Shown here one piece after another: positions 35,352 to 47,880 of a stretch of DNA of 64,000 nucleotides. Source of the DNA: Aphrophora alni (Eukaryota > Arthropoda > Insecta > Hemiptera > Aphrophoridae); NCBI GenBank assembly GCA_963513935.1, contig OY740772.1, forward strand, positions 9,876,607-9,940,606, given 5' to 3'. The notes beneath the pieces were generated by a model. It made no database searches. It worked only from the letters and a program-made list of their open reading frames with translations, and had not been told where the DNA came from. Numbering within the stretch: position 1 is the stretch's first letter; each line of letters opens with the position of its first letter. The position numbers and the translations under genes were made by a program.

Positions 35352-35407
35352 ATGTTACCTTAGTGTAGAAAAATAAAGTATATTGTTTTTGATATGTTCG
35401 TATGTAT
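35246..35407. repeat. Perfect 162-bp palindrome with (AT)n core
   Basis: Bases 35246-35306 are the exact reverse complement of 35347-35407, and the centre 35307-35346 is alternating AT. All 81 pairs match. It has no coding capacity. It could be a fold-back element, a cruciform-forming repair product, or a very young inverted duplication. The same architecture was the landing site of the retrotransposon at 493. Confidence 0.95.
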
Positions 35408-35409
35408 AT

Positions 35410-36269
35410 ATTAACTGCTAAGACATCACCTCAAATTGATAATTTGTGCCAGAAACCTTGTAAGCTTTTTCCCATTGGTCATTTTCCACAAGATTTTCTG
35501 AATATTTAAAACTCATTATACCTACATATACATATGTAGAGAAAACACGAACATGCAATATTTAGATATTTCTTTAACATTGGTTTCTGATCCTTCTCAA
35601 ATTGTATTTATATTTTTGTGGGAATGTACAATAATATTGACATTACCTCACATTTTGAAAAGTTTTACGTGGTTTTCCATTTCATTGTTCAATTATTTGG
35701 TTTGGTTTAAATAGTTGTATTTAGTACATTATTTTATTTATTAATATCTTACTGTATCTGTCTAAGGAACTGCACAGATTGTGGGAAGCCACAATTGTGG
35801 TTTCTTGATCATTATGTGAGTTTCTTTTTAGTTTTTGACCGCTCAGGGTTTGTCCTGGGTGTTTTTCATTAGGTTTAGTTTCTGGAAACATCTAGGCGTG
35901 AATTCTGTCGGCATGTTTTATTTTGTAAGTTGGGCACTTGATAATGGGAGTTGATTTATACTCTAAAAACGTCGTGTATTGTTTTTTATACACAAATGAT
36001 GGAAAATGTCCGAACAAACAATAATATTATTCGTATGCTGTGCAATAATGCACAAAAGAGCTATAAGCCTGAGTGAGTACCTGATTTAGAATAGATAACC
36101 AACATTGACCCTCTTCATGTTATATACTTTGTAAAGCAGTTGGGGCTTCTACAGACGGGATTTCCCCGTTTAAGAAGAAATAAGGGCCACAATAGATCTC
36201 TAGAGATCAGTACATATCACCCCACATCAATACTACTACCAACAAGTTTATTAAACCAGATATTCAGTG
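35410..36269. other. Mostly unrecognised; repeat shared with 54.2 kb
   Basis: 35930-36040 (CACTTGATAATGGGAGTTG...AACGTCGTGT) is a diverged copy of 54200-54330, including a decayed YTGANGA-hairpin-AAAAC motif. The rest has no supported feature. Confidence 0.5.
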
Positions 36270-36600
36270 TAGTGTTGGGGTAACAAATATTGTAAAACCC
36301 TTAACCTATATTTTCTAATCTAATATCAGTAAAGACATAAACGCCATTAAGTTGTCACGAGATATTAAAATATTACGGGTGTAGACATTTCCTGGTAGAA
36401 ACATAAATTATGCTGTAATGATAAAATAAATTTGTCTTCTTTAATAAAAAGTATAATATGCTATTTAAATGCTCAGGAAAAGTACTAATTGTTTTTCATA
36501 AAGTCATTGTTACTTCTAGTTGGGTGTCAGACTATAATGTTAAAGGCATCTAATGACTAATGAAATAGGTTTTCATAAAACAACTATTTTAGTTAATGTA
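36270..36600. repeat. Repeat family F, copy 2
   Basis: Diverged direct copy of 27760-28080. Confidence 0.7.
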
Positions 36601-37680
36601 CCAAATTGTAAAAGAAACAAAATTATACCAGTGGATTGAACGACAATAAATAATCAATAAGACTGATTTCGCTGATCTAAAAAGTCATTACTTATTTTCT
36701 TAGTTTTGTTACCTTACTTTTCTATTGGTTGACTCCAATTTTTGCCATGAGGTCAAAAAATGCAATGAGTAATAAACTAATTCTTTTAATTTTCGGGCAT
36801 TTCATTCCTCTATGCTACTTAAGAATAGTGCAATCTTTGTATACTAGCGAGGAGATGATTTGTATGCAAGGGTAATTGATATGCTATTTACTGGTGGTAA
36901 GGTCGCTCACCCCATCCTTCAAGCCGTTACCTTCTGACATAAATACATATTCTTGTAGCGAGTCAACTGAAAGGATAATGCTTGAAGAGTGGATATCAGG
37001 TAGGTTCCCATGGAAATGGAGACGTTTTAGCACTAGTGGGTGTAAGTGTTTATCACTTTCCGCTAAATTTCTGCTTATCTCCTGACGGTAGTTATAGTCC
37101 AGGTTACGATGATAATAATTTCCCTCTTTAACGTTTTTATGTTCTGAACTGTTATGGTGAGGGAACGCTCAATGTGTCAGCCAACATTAAAATTTTGAGA
37201 GAAAATTCATCGCCAGGACACAGAATGAGTTAGTTTTTTTCTAACTAGAAAAAGGGGAAGGGTTTCTGATAAAAGCCTTCCATGGTTTCGCCAGTATTAG
37301 AAATAAGAAACTTTACGTGAAAGGGTGTTGATACATCAAAAGATTTAAATAAAAGGCTTTAGCAATCTATTGACCTTTATAAAGCAGATCAAATGAAAGA
37401 CATCGGATCTAGAAGGACCTTCATAGGATCTCTGTGGAACTCAAGGTTTTACCGGTATTAATCCCAAAGTCGGATTTAGAAATGAACCTAGGAAAGATTT
37501 GAGGTTAATAGTCAGATGACATATATATAGAGTCCACAAAAAATATTTTTGTGAAAGACTTCACTTGGACTTGGGACACACACACCCACGCTTACAAAAT
37601 GATTCTTAATTTTAATTTTTTTCCCTTCATCCCATATTCATAAAATCTACATTGAAGTTTGGAACATATTCTCTAACTAG
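36601..37680. other. Unrecognised stretch
   Basis: 36875-37085 holds a 69-codon open frame in a less AT-rich patch (about 36880-37080). There is no recognisable domain and no good splice context, so it is not called a gene. The remainder is AT-rich. Confidence 0.35.
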
Positions 37681-37689
37681 GTTCAATTG

Positions 37690-37960
37690 AAATCTTGAAT
37701 GATATAGATGGGCTTCAACTATTCGTTTCGAAACAAATGTTACTCCTATTTTTACTCTATTGTTATATATAGGTCAATTTTATCATTACGTGAGACAAAT
37801 GAGACCTTTACTGTTTTAGAACTGACTGTACAATAAATTGTATTGTTGTATTACTTGTCCTTTCTCATATATATATGTCGCCATGTTTTATAAATGTAAA
37901 ACATAAGAACTAGAGAAAGGCAAAGTAAATGTATTTGTTGTCAAAGGTTAAAACTTGTGA
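37690..37960 (-). repeat. Repeat family E, inverted copy
   Basis: On the minus strand it matches 28270-28580, including CAATTTATTGTACAGTCAGT and ATTGACCTATAT. Confidence 0.65.
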
Positions 37961-38546
37961 ATATAATATAATTGTAGTTGATTCTTTATTGTGTTATAGA
38001 AACATAGCGAAGCCGTTGTAATGTATATAATGGCCGTTGTAAATGTATTGTAAAACCTTATTGAACTCTGTTGTTATATTTGTTTGAACTACTACATTAA
38101 AATAATAGAGTTGATATCGTTACAGAGTTACCACAATTGAGTTTTTGACACTTAGCTTTTCCACGTGTATACATTTTCGAATCCCTCCAACGTCTGTATA
38201 CCATACGAGTTATAAATCTATATTATGTAGTAAAGCCTGATCAGTTAACTTAATTAATGACACTTGATCAAGTTCTCAATTCTCGCGATAGAAGTAATGA
38301 ATAAAAATGTATATTGGTGCTGGGAATGGGAAATGATGGGGCTGAAATTTGAGACTACAGTCAATGGTTAATGAGACTGAAAGCCTACGACCACAGTGTA
38401 GTCGAGAGTGATGGATGTACAGTATTGCATAATAAATAGCGGGCAGATTTTACAGGCAGTGCAAGGTCAACAGTTTATCTTCTCTCTTTGGGTGTTAAAA
38501 TTAGAGAAGAGTTCGTAAATTTAAATTACGAACCTTAGTTTGGTAT

Positions 38547-38754
38547 AAATTTAGGTTGTTGACCTTTCTTTGAAATGATGTCAATTGCTATTCCTGTTTT
38601 CTTCACGAATGATGGTTTCGATCATTCATCTCATGAACAGAGAGATCGAAACCTGACATCCGTGAAGAAAAACAGGAATATGTTAGGTTAGGTTAGATTA
38701 GGTTATGTTAGGTTAGGTTGACGTCATTTCAAAAAAGATACGTTACCTAAATTT
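38547..38754. mobile_element. Fold-back element with TTAGG repeats inside one arm
   Basis: The left arm (38547-38621) pairs with the right arm (38641-38754): AAATTTAGGT...CATTTCAAAG, GAATA..AACAGG and GATCGAAACC blocks are inverse copies. The right arm is longer because about 38 bp of (TTAGG)n (38682-38718) replaces a 3-bp step of the left arm. The loop side holds GATCGAAACCTGACATC, reminiscent of the GAAAC motif but without a good core. Confidence 0.8.
38682..38718 (+). repeat. Interstitial telomere-like (TTAGG)n
   Basis: Seven consecutive 5-bp units, five of them perfect TTAGG and two single-base variants (TTAGA, TTATG), embedded in a fold-back arm. Confidence 0.85.
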
Positions 38755-38759
38755 CTACT

Positions 38760-39910
38760 CATATACCTTATTCCGGAAGTTAAACACTAAAAATGAATAA
38801 AGTTAGTTTGGTGTTAGAAAGAAATTTTACTTTTTAATAAAATTTTAGTGCTAATCATATGTTTCTGTTATAAGGAGTACTTTAACATTATGAAAAGCTG
38901 TTAACATCGGATACAGGAAGTTTACGTTGCCACAAAATATTCATGTATAAAATAGCATTGACCGGAGGTCAATAAAGAAATGTGGTCGATCCAAATAAGG
39001 AGAAAATGTTTTTATAACCAATAAAATGTGGTAGGGAAATAATTTTCTATGGAGTCTACCATAGAGTCATGAGATAGCAAGCTAGGGTAATCTGTCTTGT
39101 GAATAGATTTAAAATAATTTAATAAAGTTTAAATTATTAGTATGATGTTGAAATTAACAGAGATAATAAGTTGTTTTCATAATTATATAGTCTAAAAGTT
39201 TATTTACGAGTGAACGTGATGTCATAGTAATAAAAAGTTGGTAATAATCTCATGCTTAGAATTACCCAAAATTTAGTACTAATCTCATTGTAATAATCAT
39301 TATTTCCCAACGGTGGTACGAGGATCCATTGAGATAAAGTTTGTGTTTTTATATAAGGAGTTATTAAATTTGTGTATGACATCAAAGTATTATGTGGCAT
39401 TTCTTTTATAGTTTGTGTTACTATTTGGAATAAGAGACAGACAAAGTGGGCTTATGTTGTAAGTTGAACTATTTACTTTATGTTAAGTAATGAAGATTAT
39501 TATTAAAAAATGTAACACTTATTTGTGTTTCATTGGCTATTAAATTTTTTTTGGATCTTATTTCACATATATATATATATACCATATTGTATTTTGGATG
39601 TTTAACTCTTGTGAGTTACAAGTTAAGTAGATATCAGTTGAATGATAACTGTTGTTATTATAGCCTTTAATTCTTTAAAAAGTCAATCCTTAATATTCTA
39701 AAGTACCTCTCGGCTACAGTGAATTGACTCATACAGTAATATCAAGATAAAATGATGAAAGGAATTCTATTCAAGATAAGAAGGATATTAACTTCCTATA
39801 AATAACCGTTTAATATGATTAAACCCACCTTAGAATTCTAACATGGGGTATTAACAAATACAACCCGCATTTTTATAATTTCTTATACTGTGTCCTTTTT
39901 TAGTATATTT
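38760..39910. other. Intergenic, nothing recognised
   Basis: AT-rich with a short (AT)n at about 39568-39580. No supported feature. Confidence 0.4.
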
Positions 39911-39913
39911 TAT

Positions 39914-40136
39914 GTGATAGAATAAATCTCACACACAATATCTCACAAAAATTACGTTTACTTAATCAAACGCGAAAAAGTCGCCATCCTCAGTGATACA
40001 TGATCTACAATAACTAAAGTATAATTAGTTATTCTAGCACATGTATCACTGAAGATGGCGACTTTGTCGTTGAAATGTGTTTGATTAAGTAAACGTAATT
40101 TTTGTGAGATATTGTGTTCGAGCTTTATTCTATCTA
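39914..40136. mobile_element. Fold-back element with the GAAA motif on both arms
   Basis: Long arms (39916-39974 and 40079-40134) are near-perfect inverse copies. Continuing inward, each arm holds a copy of the YTGANGA-hairpin-GAAA motif, on opposite strands. The + copy (40045-40085) has CTGAAGA, stem II GGCGAC/GTCGTT, GAAA and stem I ATCA/TGAT. The other copy has lost the GAAA box. Non-coding. Confidence 0.8.
40045..40085 (+). ncRNA. Hammerhead-like motif, weaker copy
   Basis: The core CTGAAGA (40049-40055) and GAAA (40072-40075) are intact, with one extra T before stem II. Stem III is only A-T plus a wobble pair, and stem I has four pairs. Confidence 0.35.
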
Positions 40137-40139
40137 ATA

Positions 40140-41630
40140 TTACCTCACAAGTCAAACTCAATATTTATTTTAATATTTTATGTGATTATGGTTAAAAAAA
40201 AAAAATTAGATTAAATTGAATATTAAAATGATTAAAATTGAACCGACTGGTTTTTGTAAATTTATATAAGAAATAAAACAAATCGATTTTTTTTTTTTAG
40301 AAATACAACACTTTTGCATTTAAATCAGGAGGTGGCTTTTACAATAAAAAAATTCATTGATGATTAATTGTTAAATAATATTATTTTGATCTTGGGATGT
40401 GTGTTGAACTTTTTACTTCTGTTTTGGAAATTCAAATACACCGATTTTAATAGAAGTTAAAGCACGGATGGGTGTTGAAAAAACTGTTTTATTTTCTATC
40501 ATGTTGGGTGTCATTTTAGTTGTGTTGTAACACTGTGTTTAATTTGTTTAAATATATTTGTAAATTGCACTTAAAACGAACCAAATAAACAGTCTTTATT
40601 AATTTTTAATGTACTTCACTAAAATTTAAAATTAAAAAAAAAAATCTTTCGAAAAAGAAATTATCTGTATTACTAACGTAATAATGAAAAATACTTTTAT
40701 TATTATTATTATTATCACAAGACACTTGTAAATTGAGTAAACTTCATACAATAAATAACACAAATTGTATAGCCTTTCTATAAATCACTAACAAAACATA
40801 AAAAAGAAAAAAAGGAATTAAAATATTAGGTAAAGTAGGCTACTACCATTGAAACCAAAACACATTATCAATTCAAAATCACACTGTTATCAACCAACTA
40901 CATTTACAGTTGAACAAATTCTCATTACCACAAGTACCCAGACAATGGAAAAGATAGTATATACATTGTTTAAATATACGTGTACGATTTCAAAATTTAG
41001 TAGTAAAATTCGGTGCTCATAGCTTAATCTAATCCAAATTTTCATTTTGATTCTTATTTCTACTTCTAATGTACAATTTTTTTTTTGGTGATTGAAATTT
41101 TAGGAGTCTTTATAAGAAAATATTAAATCAAAAAGTGTAGGCTAAAGAGGAAATGTAGACCTAATATGTGTGTGTACAAATAAGGTGTTATCTGTAGCAG
41201 AGGCCTATAGCATATCTTTAATAATTCAGTCTTTCAGCCGCTTACTGAGCATTTTCACCTTTAAACAACAAGAAAAGTCAAGCTTGATGTTAGAAAATTC
41301 CCAGAATCCGATTTACCATCTGTAGAAATTGTGCGCGGTGCGCTTATAGAAGTTTATACTTCAAAAAACTTTAAATAGATTTTTAAGCCAATCAGACAAC
41401 TTCTAAATAAATGACTATAAAGTTGATTATCTATTCAGTAAGTTGTTACATAACTTTAAATTTAAAAAATGTATATTTTTATACAATTACTGTAAGCATA
41501 GAAATTTATTGATAGATTTTAATGGCAGTTAATGAGCTTCGATAAAACGCCTTGCGCAGTCCATAGGCAATACGGGAAATTATTGAGATCACCCCCCATA
41601 TAAATCCACTGTATAGGATCTTAAGAGAAT
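40140..41630. other. Intergenic, nothing recognised
   Basis: AT-rich, with an (ATT)n run near 40697-40715. No supported feature. Confidence 0.4.
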
Positions 41631-41639
41631 AGTTTATCG

Positions 41640-41880
41640 GTGATATGTTTTTAAATTGACGTCAGATACACTTTACATTATGTATTTGTAAAGCTTTAAA
41701 AACATGCGTTAATGTATTTTAAATGATTGGATCTATGCACGTCTCACTATCAGAATCATAGTCTGACCTCAATGAAAGTTTCACCCTTCTTCAGATTTAC
41801 TTATTGTTGAAAATCAGTTATAAAACACTTAACCTCATAAAACCGTCCAACATCCCATGTAACAAAATCACTTTTATATC
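41640..41880 (+). repeat. Repeat family A, copy 2
   Basis: Diverged direct copy of 30905-31170; it ends AAAACACTTAACCTCATAAA and CCCATGTAACAAAAT. Confidence 0.65.
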
Positions 41881-42375
41881 CTTATCATTATTTCTTACTT
41901 TTAAAATCAAGAAAAGGTAAATTAATTTAACCAGATACAAAGTAGAAAAGTATTAAAACTATATGGGAAATATTACCGGCTGAAAAACTAGAATTGGACT
42001 ATACCTATCTAATTTTAATTTGTATTTATTTAATTTATTTATCCTTTTTAACGAGCTTTACATTTTGTATAGGACACGTCAAATTATTCTGAAAAACACA
42101 CAAGTAACAATTTAACATTTTAGAAAAAATATTTATAGTATATTTAGATTATCACACTTAATAATTTTGAAGATTCATTTCATCTAATTTACACAACAAG
42201 TACAAAATTAGTGTGATTATAGGGGGGGAAAAAAAACCCCGTTCGTTTTTATTCCACATGGAAGCAAGTTAAAGAAGATTGAACCCCTGACATATAGGCG
42301 GTTTTCTACAAGTTTTATTCCTTTTGGCGTCATGTGAAAATCATATTTTTTTTTGTATTGTACGAGTAATAGTCT

Positions 42376-42960
42376 TTATTTCTGTTTGTGAATGTGGAGT
42401 CTTAGTTCAACAACAAAATACATTGGAAAATATACATCGCATATACTGTCAAAATTTTCAAACGCACAAAGAGATTTCTGCATGCAGAACATAGGCCTTA
42501 CTTTTGCTATTAGCCTTAGTGCTTTCTTCTGCTGTATAAAAACCCTCATCATATTGGTAGCATGAGTTTCTCCTCCATATGATAGATGTGGATAAACAGG
42601 TCCAAAGTACAGCATTCTTAGAGATTAACAATGTATAATATACGGAACTAATTTTCGTAACAATATATATGCTTGAAGCCAATATTTTACTTACATGGTC
42701 AATTTGCTTTTTCCACGATAAAGTCTAGTCAATGAAAATTCCCCAAAAATAGTGAAATACATTTGATTTAATATCAATATCAGTAATAAATTCTTCATCC
42801 AAACTTCTACAACTAAATAAAATATCTGTTTTAGTTTAAATTATTAGCCTCAAAAATTCTTTTACAATTACCTATAACTGTACAGACATACATTTCCAGT
42901 GCTTCTACAGATTTTTCCAACAACCTAGTATTTCAAGCACATTGAATGCTTTCAAAGTTT
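42376..42960 (-). pseudogene. LINE reverse-transcriptase C-terminal relic
   Basis: Minus-strand reading across two frames gives, in order, a LGIFID..LSWKKQIDHV-like block (about 42740-42690), LASSIYIVTKISS, then PHLSYGG..ATNMMRVF and QQKKALRLIAKV (about 42580-42500). This is the thumb and connection region downstream of the RT core in CR1/Jockey-like non-LTR retrotransposons. A weaker block upstream (to about 42950) fits the preceding N-L-N..K segment. Stops and a frameshift show it is dead, and the YXDD catalytic box is not in this fragment. Confidence 0.72.
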
Positions 42961-43119
42961 TTAAATATAAACCTATATTTCTTATTATATAAAAAAAATG
43001 GAGTTCAATAAAATACATGTTTCACAATTCTTATTCGCTTCCAAACAGTTTAAGTATTTAACTTAAGTGATAAATGAACATGTTTTGTCTCCATTTGAGA
43101 GGTAAAAAATAATGATAAG

Positions 43120-43345
43120 GGCCCGTGATTTATATTGTAACATGGTTGTTGGCACGACTTTAGATAATTTTATAAGGTTAAGTGTTTTATAATCGATTTC
43201 CAATATCCTGTAAACTTGCAGGAGGACAAACTTTCACTAAAGCCAGAAAATCTTGCACCGCGAAACGTGCATCGGTCCTATATTTTAAAATATATTAGCA
43301 CAGGTATTCAAACCTATACGAATACATAATGTATACGTTGTTCAT
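43120..43345 (-). repeat. Repeat family A, copy 3
   Basis: Inverse orientation to the other two copies. The + strand of this copy contains TTGCACCGCGAAACGTGCA, a short hairpin next to GAAAC, suggesting relation to the GAAAC motif family. Confidence 0.65.
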
Positions 43346-43349
43346 AAAT

Positions 43350-46300
43350 AGAGTTTTAAAAAAACGTTTATTTGATAACTTTGAAAATATTTGTATTTGT
43401 CTTCTTAAAATTCTGTAAAAAAAGTTCACGGAACGTTTATAAAAGATTTTGTCTATACCATTTTTTTAAAATATCAGTATAACGTGAAGAATAATTGATC
43501 AAACACCCTGTGGAAAATCTTATGTAAAAAATAACAGAAATAAACCTTAATCGACGTCATAAAAACTTGATTTTTGTAGAATACGTTTAACATTAAGATC
43601 GTCATTATGGCACAATGGAAGTAAATTTTGACTCTATTTAAATTTGTAAATATTTTTCAAAGGAGAAGCTCACTGTTCTTTTAAAATTATAAACTGACAA
43701 CTACGGAACTGAAATTTTTAGTTACGAACAGTTTACATTGGTTTTTATTTGGAATTAGTTTTATGGATAGGTGGGTCAGAAAGTTTGTGTAAATTATTAG
43801 CAGGAAGTATAGAAACTGAAATATACAGTTTATATCCGAACAATCTTCGGAATGTTGTGTTTTGAGTAAAAAGAACCAAACAAGAAACCGAAAATATACA
43901 ATCAGTGATCTATTTCGATGAGTTGTAGGCTACCTTTGTACGTCCGTTTTTGTTGTGTACAAAAAAAAGAAAAGTTTTTAAAGAAACAGCTGTGCAAAAT
44001 TGTACCAATCTAATTCATTTCAAAAACATCTGCCGTTCACAGCTTTTAAACTGAAATAACTCTAAAAATAATAATTTTTCAAAAAAATACAGGTACAATT
44101 ATTTTTTAGAAAATATTATGACAAATTCATAATGGTTTTTTTTATGAATATTGGGTGAAAAATAAACAAGTTTTGGAATTTATTATCCGGCAAGATGTTG
44201 CAAATTATGTTTCCAAACTTTAGGAGGTGGTTTCCCAAATCGAAACTAAGAAAACGTCCCTGTAAAAACGTGCTCGAAATTACCTATTTCTCCTGATATT
44301 CGTCATTTTATTTTTTCAAAATATATTTTTTTCTAGCACTATTTAACGGAGTGAATTGAAGCTTGGAATGTTAACTCATAACTAACAGTAATATTTTTGG
44401 AAAAATAACCAACCTAATCCAAAAAAAAAATCTGTTTAGGTTGCCTAATAAAAAAAAAGTCTTAACAACTCGAAAACTAAGCCGTCATTTCGAAACGGAT
44501 TATTGGATTAGGTTCGTGATTTCTGTTTGGAAAAACATAACATTGCGGATAAATAGGACGCAAGGTAATGCCGGATGTATGTTTACAGTAACAATTTTTC
44601 AACATCCTGTATATTATTTTTCTAAATGAAGATATTATTGTGTTAACTTAAAATCCTCGTTCCTAAAGTAAAAGTGTTTGTTGCCTTACTCTATATGATT
44701 GCAAATATTACAAACCACATAATGAATTTCTAAAATCAAGCTAAACTACTATGAGTGTTTCTGACACTTTGATTTGTGTTCCCTGGAAGGTTGTATTTCA
44801 GTCACCTTTGTCTAATAATACTTATGTTTAAGACAATGGTAACTTCCTGCAACTATTATTGTTATAGCTTAAGTAGTTTGGCTAATACATCAAGACGAGG
44901 AGAAACTTCTAGAGTAATGGGGTTAACATCCACCCTAAGGTATAGGGTAACATATTACATTATTATATACATCAGACTTTAGGTTAATACTATAGGGCAA
45001 TTATGATATTAGATGACTATAACCTTGTAATTATTATGTATTATTGTAATAACCTTGAAGTTTGGGAACTTCAAAAAAGTTTTGACTGTGTTTAAAATCA
45101 ATTTCTAGATAATCAATAAATTATTATTTGGACCAATAATATAATTCCAAAAGGTCGTAATTATTAACATATAAGTTGTGAACATTAGGTTTTGTGATGG
45201 ATTAAAGATATCAATTTTTAGCGGTTTATCTATATGGTTCCAAAAGTATTTACTTCTCTCACTTTGTCTACAGCTCGAATAGCTGAATTTATTATAATCA
45301 CAGTTTAAAATAATCACAGTTTGTGGAAAAATATCGAAAATAATTTGGCTTACTTAGTACTTGGTTTTATGCGTGTTTATATGTTACATGTACCTATGTA
45401 ATGCTATTTAGTGGCCCTTAGTTTAAGATGTATTTGTACAATTATGTTTATAAAAATACTCATTGATCAGTGTTAGTGACTAAATTGTAATAAAAGTAAA
45501 ACAATCATGTATTTTAAATTGTAAAAAGTGTGAGTCGTGGAAGCATGTTTGTGCAATGTTTCATTACTTTTAATATTTGTTTTATTTATATCTTTAATAA
45601 GTAAAGTGTTTCGAAAGACTGCGATGCATAAAATATGAGTGACCATTTGTATTTAACACAACAAAAATTAACTGTTCATGAAATGGACATAGAGTTTTCA
45701 CATATGGTCTTGTTTTAAATCTTACAAACCAAATTATATATCTCTTGGTCTGAAATTAAGACATTTAGACAATTTAAAATTTTGTGTATTGTTCAACCGT
45801 AGAAATACATTTATTTTATAACAAATACTTTTTCAGTTAATTGAAGATGTGGCAATGAAACCTGTAGCCACATAATTTAAAATATCGTGTAAAGAAGACT
45901 ATTATTGACTGAGAAAGGTATTTTATGTATTTTTAAATATCTTAATTTAAGCGAAAATACCCATTTTGATTTAACTTAACGGTTATTATAAAAATATGCA
46001 AGCCAAACTTCATAACAATCAGACCTGGTTGATCTAGTGACTAGGGTTTTCACTTGATGTTCTGGTTTTATAACCACGGAGTTGATAAAAGGTCGAGTGA
46101 AAAGCTACGATTGATAACGAACTCTAATTTCTAAGTTTAGAATTACGTTAAAGATAACTCGACTTGCTGACCACACATTGCTCAATTGAAAAATTGTATA
46201 CGAGGCTTAGGCTAACAACGAGTCGTGGAACAAAAAATTATTATTTATTTATTAAAATTCTTTTCGAAAATAAGAAACAATAGACAGACGGACAGACAAG

Positions 46301-46430
46301 TGTACAAAGTAGTGTACGACATTTGCTAGGTTAAATGTTTGTTCTAAAAATTGTGTTGACGATTATTTGTACACTTATTCTTTCCTAAAACCTGAACAAC
46401 TAAAACTAATTTAGAATACCACGTTGTTTA
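43350..46430. other. Intergenic, nothing firmly recognised
   Basis: About 43960-44630 has the style of a degraded MITE but I could not match its ends. 46000-46310 ends in AGACAGACGGACAGACAAG, a string common in insect interspersed repeats. No gene supported. Confidence 0.35.
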
Positions 46431-46439
46431 AATTTCAGT

Positions 46440-46740
46440 TAAACTCAGTCATCCACAAGTCCCTTATTGCGAACTGTAACGAGATAAAAATATTGCGGTT
46501 GGCAGTAAAAGCAAGCATTGTAGTTTATCGTATATTGAAGTTGACCTTTTAGATTTGGTTAAATGGTAGGCGGTAACATCCAGCAGAACGTTTATTTCAT
46601 ATTTATTAGAACAGATGCTGTGGATTTGATCGTAGAGGCGGTAGAAAACAAATAAATCAGTACGAAACAAACCATTAATTATTGGGGATAAAACGTATTT
46701 AAGTACCGAGTTGGAAATCCAAAACAATATAAATACAGCA
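46440..46740. repeat. Repeat family G, copy 1
   Basis: Diverged direct copy of 51000-51310: AACGAGATAAAAA, GTAGGCGGTAAC, TTTGATCGT.GAGGCGGTAG and GGGATAAAAC-like blocks. The AGGCGGTA word occurs twice in each copy. Non-coding. Confidence 0.7.
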
Positions 46741-46856
46741 AGTAAAATAAAATGAAAACAAAATTATAACAGGATTAAATTAATTATGTGTTTCTGTGCA
46801 AATATCGTGTGTAAGAAAATGTGTGCTAATTATTTTTTCTAAACACATATTTCCAC

Positions 46857-46860
<4 letters not shown>

Positions 46861-46901
<41 letters not shown>
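46861..46901. repeat. (AT)n microsatellite
   Basis: About 40 bp of alternating AT, without the flanking palindrome seen at 35.2 kb. Confidence 0.9.
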
Positions 46902-46909
<8 letters not shown>

Positions 46910-47149
46910 TTATAATAATATTAAATAAAATAAAAACAAAACGAATTTTTTTCCTTCAACTGGTATTTCTCCACCGTAACTTAAAATGCATTTATTGTAG
47001 AATATTTAGATACACGATAAGATTTCCTCCGAAGTCCTCCTTATGTTCCTTTCGTACCTATATTAAAATGCCTTTTTTTGACGTTAAAAACAAATGTCAA
47101 ACCTCTTGAATCTCAAAACTGAAATATAAAGTTTATACACAAATCTGAA

Positions 47150-47870
47150 GATCAAAGATCGAGGGTCAGGTGTTGAAGGTGATAAAATGATGTCTTTGTT
47201 TTGTGTACCTTATCCGCACGGCGGCCTACATGCAAAGCCTCCATCACACTCTAGCTGTTACTACGGCGTGGTTGACTCATCTACTGCAAGTTTGCAAATT
47301 AGCCTCATCGCTTTCAATGCCGACACCAATACACGTTGTTATTGATTATCGCATCCAGGAAAATGTGGAAATCTCTATCAGATGTCGAAGTCTAGAACTA
47401 TGCTATATATTAAGTGTTTTAAATCGAGATGTCTAGAGGATAACCTCCTCTATCTAAATGATAAACGTTCATTGTTTCATTCTGAAAATTACATAAAACA
47501 AATGTTTGTAAGTTATGTAGGACATGGACTAACTTTGTCCTAATTTAAATGGCCGAAGAGGTAATATTAAGATCGTTAACACTGGAGAATCTCCTCTCGC
47601 CGAGTTCCGGGTCGAGGGTTAGTTATTGAAGGTGATAAAATGATATCTATAATAGTTAATCAGCACGGCACCCTACACCCAAAGCGTCTATCACACTCGT
47701 CAGCTGAGACTCCAGTCTGTCCGAGTCATCAACATTATTAATTACTGCAATATCGCATATTAGCCTCATCGCTTTCCATTACCGACACCAATACTTCATC
47801 AACAAATGTTGAAATGTCGAACAGATATCACAGCCTAAAGGTATGCAATACAATGTTGATTGACAGCACG
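47150..47870. repeat. Tandem duplication, two units of about 300 bp
   Basis: 47150-47440 and 47600-47870 share TCGAGGGT, GAAGGTGATAAAATGAT, ATTAGCCTCATCGCTTTC and CCGACACCAATAC, in the same order and about 450 bp apart. The open frame in the first unit is not conserved in the second, so it is not called. Confidence 0.7.
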
Positions 47871-47880
47871 TATCGTATAC

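Noticed and set aside
36876..37085. 69-codon open frame in a less AT-rich patch
   Set aside because: No domain recognised and no splice support; kept only as an unrecognised stretch.
38600..38670. Hammerhead-like reading of CTCATGA...GATCGAAACC in the fold-back loop
   Set aside because: The core has a changed invariant G and no workable stem III or cleavage site.
30905..43345. Family A repeats as hammerhead carriers (for example CTGAAGAAGGGTGAAAC on the minus strand of 41.8 kb)
   Set aside because: Stem II would be too short and stem I does not pair; the resemblance may be partial homology only.
47203..47436. 77-codon open frame
   Set aside because: The frame is not conserved in the tandem relative at 47600-47870.
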